A stretch of 15,727 nt of DNA, from the NCBI GenBank assembly GCA_002313255.1, contig DCBA01000046.1, positions 1,630 through 17,356 on the forward strand. Reading direction: 5' to 3'. The translations under genes were made by a program, and so were the position numbers. A model generated the notes under the pieces. The model was not told the origin of the DNA. It saw nothing but the letters and a program-made list of their open reading frames with translations, and made no database searches. Positions 1 through 5,749 of the stretch are shown here, piece after piece. Every line of letters starts with the position of its first letter. Within the stretch, counting starts at the first letter, position 1. Origin of the DNA: Gammaproteobacteria bacterium UBA1119. GTDB lineage: Bacteria; Pseudomonadota; Gammaproteobacteria; Pseudomonadales; Azotimanducaceae.

Positions 1-12
1 TGCATTCGATTA

Positions 13-32
13 AGTCCGGTGCGTTCCGGACT
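13..32. repeat. perfect 7-bp stem-loop upstream of integrase remnant
   Basis: AGTCCGG (13-19) is exactly complementary to CCGGACT (26-32) across a 6-base loop. It lies just upstream of the GGGGGTA repeats and the integrase start, where recombinase or accessory-protein sites are often found. The sequence does not show whether it is an arm-type site, a terminator of a gene to the left, or part of an attachment site. No tRNA 3' end could be recognised beside it. Confidence 0.5.
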
Positions 33-37
33 ATTCT

Positions 38-76
38 GGGGGTAGAGTTGGGGGTAGCTCAACGTACGCGGGGGTA
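38..76 (+). repeat. three direct GGGGGTA repeats
   Basis: GGGGGTA occurs at 38-44, 50-56 and 70-76, ending three bases before the integrase GTG start. Short G-rich direct repeats in front of the integrase gene are a familiar feature of P4-type genomic-island integrases and probably serve as recombinase or excisionase binding sites. That role is inferred; the repeats themselves are plain in the sequence. Confidence 0.6.
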
Positions 77-79
77 ACC

Positions 80-154
80 GTGCCCCTTACGGATGTCGCC
101 ATCCGAACAGCCAAACCGCGCGAAAAACCGTGCACGCTGTATGACCGCGCCGGA
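80..154 (+). pseudogene. truncated P4-type tyrosine-recombinase integrase, N-terminal fragment
   Basis: From GTG at 80 the frame reads MPLTDVAIRTAKPREKP, then a short LYDRAG stretch. This matches the characteristic start of P4-family phage integrases (the DUF4102 N-terminal arm-binding domain, where L-T-D, A-K-P and L-x-D-x-x-G are conserved). In an intact gene the next residues would be a hydrophobic Leu-Tyr-Leu strand. Here similarity ends at about codon 25, and the rest of the long open frame to 1042 is the antisense of the deacetylase gene. The catalytic domain (~370 more residues) is absent. The break lies only about 20 bp from the deacetylase stop codon, so this is a recombination or deletion junction. 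The fragment cannot be functional but marks a past island insertion. Confidence 0.75.
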
Positions 155-175
155 CACCAGTCCAGAGAGTGCAAC

Positions 176-997
176 TCAATGGGCCCGGGCGCCGTGCTCC
201 TCCACCGCCTCGCGCGCGGTCACGAACACGCCACCCCTTTTCGCGAGCGCATCGAGCAGACGTTCCAGCATCAGCAGCCGATGTCCTCGGCCGATCACGA
301 ACGGGTGACACGTGAGCGTGTAGACACCCCACGGCAGCTCGCGCGCGAGCCAATCGAAATCGCCGAGCCAGTTCTCGAACACGCCGGTTGCAGGCTTCAG
401 CCCCGCCCCCCGGAAAGACTCGAAGTGCGTGAAGTCGTCGAGCGACCAGCTGACCGGCAGTTCCACGAGCGCGGTGGGCGAGCCGAACACGACGGGTTTG
501 CCCGCCTCCACGGTATCGCCGGTGCGTGCCTGGTACGGCAGGTAGTCGTGACCCATCATGCTGCTGTCGTACGCGAATCCCTGCTCGAGCAGGAGATCCA
601 CGCTGGCACGGCTGAGATCCCACGCAGGCGATCGGTAGCCGCGCGCCGGCGCGCCGCTGATACGCTCGATCGCAGCGTTGCCGCGAACGAGCTGGGCGAG
701 CTCCTCGTCCCGGGTAAGCCCCGCGGGCGAGACGTGGTCGTAGCCGTGATGACCGATCTCGTGACCCGCCTCGTGAATCGCGCGGCACGTGTCGGGATAG
801 GCGTCGATCGTGAGTCCCGGAATGAACCACGTGGAGCGGATACCGCGGCGCGCGAGCAGCGTGAGCAGGCGCTCCGCGCCGACCACACCAAACTCGCCGC
901 GCGAGACCGGGGTCGGCGAGGTCTGGCCGAGTGCGAGCCACAGCGCCACAGTGTCGAAGTCGAACGTGAGGCACACGAGGTGACGGGGGCTGTTCAC
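176..997 (-). CDS. polysaccharide deacetylase (NodB/PuuE-like) family protein
   Basis: A metal-dependent carbohydrate-esterase-4/NodB-fold hydrolase, most like the PuuE/allantoinase-type branch. Counting from the longest open frame (TTG at 1030), visible motifs are TFDFD at 22-26 (motif 1 acid residues), the metal-binding pair H95 and H99 in HGYDH, Y-R-S-P-A-W-D at 132-138 (motif 3), and a late C-H-P at 241-243. Length (~273 aa) is normal. I prefer the GTG at 997 over the TTG at 1030 because that GTG overlaps the TGA stop of a well-led upstream small gene (GTGA), which predicts translational coupling, and it places TFDFD near the N-terminus as usual. There is no signal peptide, so it is probably cytoplasmic. 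Substrate could be an N-acylated sugar, a ureide or another C-N amide. Fold assignment is firm; specificity is unknown. It is very GC-rich. Confidence 0.85.
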   Translation of the reverse strand: MNSPRHLVCLTFDFDTVALWLALGQTSPTPVSRGEFGVVGAERLLTLLARRGIRSTWFIPGLTIDAYPDTCRAIHEAGHEIGHHGYDHVSPAGLTRDEELAQLVRGNAAIERISGAPARGYRSPAWDLSRASVDLLLEQGFAYDSSMMGHDYLPYQARTGDTVEAGKPVVFGSPTALVELPVSWSLDDFTHFESFRGAGLKPATGVFENWLGDFDWLARELPWGVYTLTCHPFVIGRGHRLLMLERLLDALAKRGGVFVTAREAVEEHGARAH

Positions 998-1089
998 AGC
1001 GGTGAAACCGGTGTGCGCAATCGATACCAAGCCAAGCAGTAAAGCAAGACGGTTATTGCGAGGATGATCGTCAAGACGATGATCACCAT
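994..1089 (-). CDS. 31-residue single-pass membrane peptide, coupled to deacetylase
   Basis: An ATG at 1089 has a good GGAG Shine-Dalgarno sequence seven bases upstream and opens a 31-codon frame. Residues 2-20 are almost wholly hydrophobic (V, I, L, T, A) and are followed by Y-C-L-A-W-Y, then R-L-R and a short polar tail, i.e. a single membrane helix with a positive end. Its TGA overlaps the preferred GTG start of the deacetylase by four bases. That arrangement would couple the two proteins, and the peptide could anchor or regulate the enzyme at the membrane. I do not recognise a family. The ribosome site, composition and overlap support it, but a peptide this short could still be chance. 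Confidence 0.5.
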   Translation of the reverse strand: MVIIVLTIILAITVLLYCLAWYRLRTPVSPL

Positions 1090-1223
1090 TTCAGTTCTCC
1101 ATTCTCGGCGTCAGATAGGGTTGAATCAGTTCCACCGCTCATGCCCGGAGCATACTGCAAACCAGAAAATACCCGCGCCCGCCCGGACGTTCGGTTTTGC
1201 TCACCAAAAAAAGAAAGGCTCTG

Positions 1224-1272
1224 CCTAGGCTTTTGTTATGGTCTATTCCAGAGGTCCTTAAAGAACCTAGGC
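1224..1272. promoter_or_regulatory. operator-like repeats upstream of the carboxyltransferase pair
   Basis: The 258-bp gap between the divergent membrane-peptide gene and the carboxyltransferases contains CCTAGGC twice (1224-1230 and 1266-1272). Between them lies a near-palindrome AGGTCCTT-A-AAGAACCT (1252-1268) with one mismatch per arm pair. Together they look like a binding site for a dimeric repressor of the TetR or GntR sort. No convincing -35/-10 pair was found. No regulator gene lies nearby, so the partner is unknown. Confidence 0.4.
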
Positions 1273-1274
1273 GT

Positions 1275-1355
1275 ATGTTAGATCGGGCTCAAAAAGAATT
1301 AGAACTCCGTGAACTCATGAGGAAGAAGGTACGGCCTTTGATCGAGTGTGGATAA
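1275..1355 (+). CDS. possible 26-codon leader peptide overlapping carboxyltransferase start
   Basis: ATG at 1275 opens a 26-codon frame rich in charged residues (LDRAQKELELREL, then basic MRKK), ending in TAA at 1353-1355. It overlaps the GTG start of the first carboxyltransferase by eight bases. A purine-rich AGGAAGAAGG lies inside it, about 19 bases from that GTG, too far to be a normal ribosome site. Translating this frame could bring ribosomes to the GTG. It has no recognisable family and no strong ribosome site of its own. It may instead be a remnant of an upstream gene. Confidence 0.3.
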   Translation: MLDRAQKELELRELMRKKVRPLIECG

Positions 1356-2841
1356 TCAACTGATCGAGCAGATCGAGGCGGCAAGGGCGCGCACCGGTGA
1401 CGATGCCCGTCCCGGAGTTGTCGAAAAGATCCATGCCTCAGACCGCCTCACGGCCCGGGAACGGATTACGCTGCTGTTCGACAAATCGAGCTTTATCGAA
1501 TACGGCGCCCTTGCCGGCGCTACCACGCGGCCGAATGACGAGCATTATGCCGACGGATTGGTGGCGGGCGTCGGGCTGATCGCGGGCCAGTCGGTCGTCG
1601 CGGCCAGCTACGACAGCAGCGTACTGGCGGGCACTCAGAGCGATCGCAATCATCGCAAGATCGCCAAACTACTCTATCTCGCGGTGGAGCACCGCTGGCC
1701 GTTTGTCTGCTTCGTCGAGGGTGCTGGGGCACGACCGGATGATCCACTTCCAGCTCCACCCATTGCCGTGTCACCGCGTGGCCGCTTCGAACTCTATGAT
1801 GGTCTGGCGGAATTAAACGGCTGGGCACCCACCGTCGCCGTGGTCACCGGTAATGCCGTCGACGGTCACGCCGCCATCGCGATGTTGTGCGATCTGGTGA
1901 TTACGAGCAGCGATGCGACGTTCGGTTCAGCGGATGGTCATTCCCGCGCAGTCACGGACTTTGCTAAAACCGGCGACGTCGACATAGTTGCCAAGAACGA
2001 ACACGACGCGATCGAGGGGGCACGGCGCTATCTGTCGTTCTACTTGACGGAACCGTCGAGCGGCGACGCTCCACCGGACGCTGAACACATCGCCGATATC
2101 ATTCCCCAGAACCGGCGCCGCCCCTACGATATACGCAAGGTGATCGCCTCCTTCGCCGACGCAGACAGTACGCTCGAGCTCGGCGCCGACTGGGGTCGTT
2201 CCATGCTGACGGTACTGGCACGCCTTGGCGGAAGGACCGTCGGTATCTATGCCAATCAACCCAAGTCGCCACTGGCGGGCGCTATTGATACCGCGGCCGC
2301 GGACAAGGCGTCCCGATTCGTTGAGCTATGCGATGCGTACGAGTTTCCCATCGTCACTTTCATCGATAATCCCGGGTTCATGGTTGGTCCCCGGGCGGAG
2401 CAGGAGGGTATTGCCCGACATCACGCACGGCCGCTGGCGGCACTGCATCATCGCACCGTACCTCTCTATTCCGTGCAGATCCGCAAGGCCTACGGGCTCG
2501 GCCCCTATGCCATGTCCGGCTGGGGCGCGGCCCGTCGCGTGCCGGAGCTGCGACTCGCCTGGCCGTCGGTCGAATCCGGGGGCATGTCTCTCGAAGGTGC
2601 TGCCTATCTGGTGAAACGCAAGGAAATTCTGGCCGCCGAATCCCAGGAAGAAGCGCTCGCGATCCGCGATGACTATGCGGAACGCATGCGCGACGCGGCT
2701 TCGGGGCTGCGGGCCGGCCGCGGCTATCAGTTCGACGACATCGTCAAGCCCGCTGATACTCGGCAACGAATTCTTGCCATGCTGCAGCGCACGCCGAGAC
2801 GCTTTTCGGCACACAAAAAACATCCCATCGATCCGCGCTAA
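1348..2841 (+). CDS. acyl-CoA carboxylase carboxyltransferase subunit (PccB/AccD5-like), shortened N-domain loop
   Basis: A 497-residue biotin-dependent carboxyltransferase beta-type subunit, which would move CO2 between carboxybiotin and an acyl-CoA. The opening block with LTARER at about 34-39, EGAGAR at 124-129 (N-domain oxyanion region), DGH-A at 172-175, IDNPGF at 339-344, RKAYGLG at 379-385 (C-domain oxyanion region) and the late FDDIVKP all fit the family. Against the AccD5/PccB pattern as I recall it, the N-domain segment around GPxVVK...ELGGAxxH is missing: about 33 residues bridge (190-222) where 47 are normal. The C-domain is full length. GTG at 1348 is the only upstream start because an in-frame TGA lies at 1339. 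The gene is followed four bases later by its paralogue, so the two are surely co-transcribed. The acyl-CoA substrate is unknown. Confidence 0.88.
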   Translation: MDNQLIEQIEAARARTGDDARPGVVEKIHASDRLTARERITLLFDKSSFIEYGALAGATTRPNDEHYADGLVAGVGLIAGQSVVAASYDSSVLAGTQSDRNHRKIAKLLYLAVEHRWPFVCFVEGAGARPDDPLPAPPIAVSPRGRFELYDGLAELNGWAPTVAVVTGNAVDGHAAIAMLCDLVITSSDATFGSADGHSRAVTDFAKTGDVDIVAKNEHDAIEGARRYLSFYLTEPSSGDAPPDAEHIADIIPQNRRRPYDIRKVIASFADADSTLELGADWGRSMLTVLARLGGRTVGIYANQPKSPLAGAIDTAAADKASRFVELCDAYEFPIVTFIDNPGFMVGPRAEQEGIARHHARPLAALHHRTVPLYSVQIRKAYGLGPYAMSGWGAARRVPELRLAWPSVESGGMSLEGAAYLVKRKEILAAESQEEALAIRDDYAERMRDAASGLRAGRGYQFDDIVKPADTRQRILAMLQRTPRRFSAHKKHPIDPR

Positions 2842-2845
2842 TGCC

Positions 2846-4279
2846 ATGAAGAACGAAACCAACGACGCACTGCGTCAAGCCAAAGATTCCCAGCAGGACA
2901 CCTCGCGCCCTGACGTCGTCACCCGCGTGCATTCAGGAAACAAGCTGACCGCTCGAGAACGCGTCGATCTGCTGCTCGACCCCGACTCGGCCGTGGAATA
3001 CGGCAGTATCGCCGCCAAGAGTCGCGACGGTGAGTGGATCGCAGAAGCGGGCGGAGTCGATTTTGTCGGCACCATCGACAGCCAGCCGGTCATCGCTTCC
3101 TCAACGGATTACACGGATCACGGCGGCGGCTACGGCGCCGGCCGCCTGGGCCGACTGTTCGGCCTCGCCTACGAGCAACGCTGGCCGGTAGTGATGTTCG
3201 TCGATGGTGGCGGCAGCCGCGCGCGCCATCCAAGGACCGGTCTGGGACACATCGAAACCAGCGGCCCCATTGGCCGGTTCTCATTTCTCGACGGGGTACC
3301 CGAACTCTCGGGCTGGGCGCCGGTCGTTGCCATCGTATCGGGCCCCTCCTTTGCCGGTCATGCCAGCCTGGCCGGATTCTCAGATTTCCTGATCAGCACT
3401 CCGGGTTCGGCCATCGGCATGGGCGGTCCACCCATGGTGGAAGCCTCGCTGGGGCACCGGCTGAAAGCCAACGAGCTTGCTGGTTCAGAGATGCACGAGG
3501 TTGGTGGCGGTATCGATCTGCTGGTCGCCGACGAGCGCGACGCGATCGCTGCCGCACGACGGTTTCTCTCTTACTATCGTGAGGATGACGCGCGGGCCAC
3601 CGACACCCGCCCGGGAGCGAATCTCGACAACATCACGCACGACGCCGAAGACCGCTACGACGTGCACGAGGTCATCCAGGCCCTGGCCGATCCTGGCAGC
3701 GTGTTCGAGCTGCGCCCGCAGTTCGCCCGATCGCTGATCACGGCGCTGGCCCGGATCGACGGCAGAACCATCGGCGTCATGGCCAATCAGCCATTGGTGG
3801 ATGACGGCGTCATCGACCAGAACGCCGCCACCAAAATTTCCCGCTTCGTCGAACTATGCAATACCTATGAGTATCCGATGTTGTCGCTGATCGACACGCC
3901 AGGGTGCATTAGTCGGTGGCAATTAAAAGGACAGGATCCGGGCGTCGATCCGCTGCTGACTCGCTGGCATGCGAGGCCACTGATCGCACACCAGCAGCGC
4001 ACCGTGCCGCTCATCAGCGTTCAGCTGCGCCGCGGTCGTGGGCTGGGCGCGGCGCTGATGACCGGAGTCTCCAGCACCCGCGGTGTACCCGCCCTGCGGC
4101 TGGGCTGGCCGACGGCAGAAATCGGGCATCGCGACGGCTTCTCGGCAGTCGTCGATCACAACGCGTTCGACGACATCGTGGCACCCGGACAGACCCGCCA
4201 TCGAATAGAGCGAATGCTGCGCCTGTTCAAGCGCAAGCTCGATCGGCCGCAGAAGAAACATCATATCGACAGTTGGTGA
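2846..4279 (+). CDS. acyl-CoA carboxylase carboxyltransferase paralogue, shortened C-domain
   Basis: A 477-residue paralogue of the preceding gene, starting at ATG 2846, four bases after that gene's stop; an upstream in-frame extension only overlaps the previous gene. It has LTARER (34-39), DGGGSR at 120-125, a full-length GPPMVEAS...ELAGSEMH segment (about 194-216) resembling the family acyl-CoA loop, IDTPG (349-353) and RRGRGLG at 395-401. The C-terminal part is short: between WPTAE (421-425) and FDDIV (441-445) only 15 residues remain where about 52 are present in the neighbour. The helical MGAxGAV...YRKE stretch is therefore gone, with the frame intact and family-like sequence resuming afterwards. 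It also carries about six extra residues after DTPG. It may be a specialised partner subunit rather than a decayed copy. No biotin carboxylase lies alongside. Confidence 0.87.
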   Translation: MKNETNDALRQAKDSQQDTSRPDVVTRVHSGNKLTARERVDLLLDPDSAVEYGSIAAKSRDGEWIAEAGGVDFVGTIDSQPVIASSTDYTDHGGGYGAGRLGRLFGLAYEQRWPVVMFVDGGGSRARHPRTGLGHIETSGPIGRFSFLDGVPELSGWAPVVAIVSGPSFAGHASLAGFSDFLISTPGSAIGMGGPPMVEASLGHRLKANELAGSEMHEVGGGIDLLVADERDAIAAARRFLSYYREDDARATDTRPGANLDNITHDAEDRYDVHEVIQALADPGSVFELRPQFARSLITALARIDGRTIGVMANQPLVDDGVIDQNAATKISRFVELCNTYEYPMLSLIDTPGCISRWQLKGQDPGVDPLLTRWHARPLIAHQQRTVPLISVQLRRGRGLGAALMTGVSSTRGVPALRLGWPTAEIGHRDGFSAVVDHNAFDDIVAPGQTRHRIERMLRLFKRKLDRPQKKHHIDSW

Positions 4280-4288
4280 CCGTCATGC

Positions 4289-4334
4289 ATTTGGATGGCA
4301 GCTGACTAAATCCATCGATCGAATCCATCCAAAT
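4289..4334. terminator. 10-bp inverted repeat between convergent genes
   Basis: ATTTGGATGG (4289-4298) pairs perfectly with CCATCCAAAT (4325-4334) around a 26-base loop. It sits in the 130-bp gap where the carboxyltransferase operon and the CoA-transferase gene converge, so a bidirectional terminator is the natural guess. The loop is long and there is no clear T-run on either side, so this is a weak intrinsic terminator at best. It could instead be a footprint of insertion or a protein site. Confidence 0.4.
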
Positions 4335-4409
4335 TAGAGTGCAGTTACGACCCAGAAGATACGAAAAAAGTCAGCCGAACGGGTTTTAGTATCGCCCCAG
4401 CGCTCACGA

Positions 4410-5603
4410 TCAGCGGTGTTCATCGCCGTAGACTGTTCTTTCATTTATCAATGCTTTAATCCTGTCTTCCTTGTAACCCAGGCCAGACAGCACCTCCTGT
4501 GTATGTTCCCCTAACTCTGGGACTCCGGACGAGGGTTTGAACACCTGTTCATTGATTCTGTAGCCATTGGTTGTCACTTCGAATTCACCAGCGGCACTGT
4601 TAACTGACGTCAATAGTTCACGGGAAGCAGGTTGTCCGGTTTCAAGTACCTGCGTCAGATTTCTTACACCGCCTCCAACTACGCCCGCTTTAGCGAATAT
4701 GTCGTCCCATTCCAGTGCGGTTTTTTCAAGCATCGTTTGTTCGACGACCGCCTCGACCTCAACACTATGCTCCGCGAATGCTTTGCCATTGAAATCAGCA
4801 AACCTTTTGAGTCCCATCGCCGCACAGATGGATCGACAGTGGACCGGTAGGTACCCGGCTAACATCACGTATCCCTCTTTTGCCTGGAACCGACCAAGCA
4901 TTGGACCGTCCCGGTTCCCGGCTGGTTCTCCTGACTCTTGTCCTGTGGATGCTGTGATACTTGTGTTTCTATTTAGCAACAGCATTGTCACATCCTGCAT
5001 GGCAATGTCGATTCGCTGCCCCTCCCCCGTTTTCTCTTTGAGCAGCACTGCAGCCAATATCGCTGAAGTTGCGTGCATACCGGTCGCATAATCAAGAACG
5101 GGACCGCCTGTTCGAATCGGCCCATCGCCTCGTACATTCACCGACATATACCCGGACGTCGCCTGAACAACATCATCGAACCCGGGACGATGGCCGTGAG
5201 GACCCGTGTGACCAAAAGCGGATATTGATGTGTAAATGATATTTGGAGCCCGGTGCTTTACCGATTCATAGTCGAGCCCGTATTTCCTGAGTGCACCTGG
5301 TCTGTAATTCTCAACAAAAATGTCAGCATTCTCACTGAGCTTGAGAACGATCTCTGCGCCTTCCTTCTGCGTGATGTCTATGGAAACGCTTTTCTTGCCT
5401 GCGTTTTGAGGTACGAAGCCTGAACCCAGCTTCTTGTCTAACTGCTCCTCTGTTCCACCCCAACCACGGACCATATCTCCCTTAAGTGACTCAACTTTGA
5501 CAACGTCTGCGCCCAGTAATCCCAGTTGATAAGTACAGTAAGGTCCGGCAAGTACGTGTGTCAGATCCACAACTCGTAGACCGTCAAGTGGTTTTGGACT
5601 CAC
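4410..5603 (-). CDS. class III (CaiB/BaiF family) CoA-transferase
   Basis: A 397-residue family III CoA-transferase, which passes CoA between a carboxylic-acid donor and acceptor through an enzyme-bound aspartyl intermediate. Evidence includes the opening LDGLRVVDLTHVLAGPY (6-22), GADVVKVE at 31-38, FVENYRPGAL at 96-105, YTSISAFG(H)TGP (124-135) and the catalytic Asp in LDYATG, D171. Length is normal for a homodimeric knotted member. Start is GTG at 5603, with AAGGAG (5618-5613) nine bases upstream. A hand count of 5221-5280 gave 27 G+C of 60, clearly lower than the carboxyltransferase genes (47 of 60 at 3121-3180), so it may have a separate origin. Nearby CoA-ester enzymes suggest it activates an acid for carboxylation or breakdown. 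Substrates cannot be assigned. Confidence 0.92.
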   Translation of the reverse strand: MSPKPLDGLRVVDLTHVLAGPYCTYQLGLLGADVVKVESLKGDMVRGWGGTEEQLDKKLGSGFVPQNAGKKSVSIDITQKEGAEIVLKLSENADIFVENYRPGALRKYGLDYESVKHRAPNIIYTSISAFGHTGPHGHRPGFDDVVQATSGYMSVNVRGDGPIRTGGPVLDYATGMHATSAILAAVLLKEKTGEGQRIDIAMQDVTMLLLNRNTSITASTGQESGEPAGNRDGPMLGRFQAKEGYVMLAGYLPVHCRSICAAMGLKRFADFNGKAFAEHSVEVEAVVEQTMLEKTALEWDDIFAKAGVVGGGVRNLTQVLETGQPASRELLTSVNSAAGEFEVTTNGYRINEQVFKPSSGVPELGEHTQEVLSGLGYKEDRIKALINERTVYGDEHR

Positions 5604-5749
5604 GTTTGGTCTCTCCTTATTCGTTTTGATACTTGCTTAGAGTCTTGAGAACCTTAGCATCCGTGCTGTTTGGCCGTAGAGAAACGTTTTTCGATACGAA
5701 TTGGCATATTCTTTCACCTTCTCGGACATCTAAATCAGGTGGATTTCGG
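5604..5749. promoter_or_regulatory. divergent control region, CoA-transferase / GGT-like operon
   Basis: This 146-bp region separates the divergent CoA-transferase (minus) and GGT-like (plus) genes and must hold both promoters. It carries the AAGGAG site for the minus gene (5618-5613) and AGGTGG (5737-5742) seven bases before the plus GTG at 5750. No convincing -35/-10 pair or operator dyad was found for either direction. The open reading through it on the plus strand from 5633 lacks family similarity and is probably untranslated. Confidence 0.55.

Noticed and set aside
1..60. tRNA 3' end serving as the island attachment site
   Set aside because: A short TTCGATTA stretch recalls a T-loop, but no acceptor stem, CCA end or cloverleaf could be built from the bases in view.
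80..1042. 320-codon plus-strand frame as a full integrase
   Set aside because: Only about the first 25 codons resemble an integrase; the rest is antisense to the deacetylase, which has clear motifs.
2669..2845. 59-codon N-terminal extension of the second carboxyltransferase
   Set aside because: It lies wholly inside the first carboxyltransferase gene, and ATG 2846 gives the normal family N-terminus.
5633..5749. 39-codon N-terminal extension of the GGT-like protein from TTG 5633
   Set aside because: The extension has no family similarity or signal peptide, while GTG 5750 has a well-spaced ribosome site and begins where homology begins.
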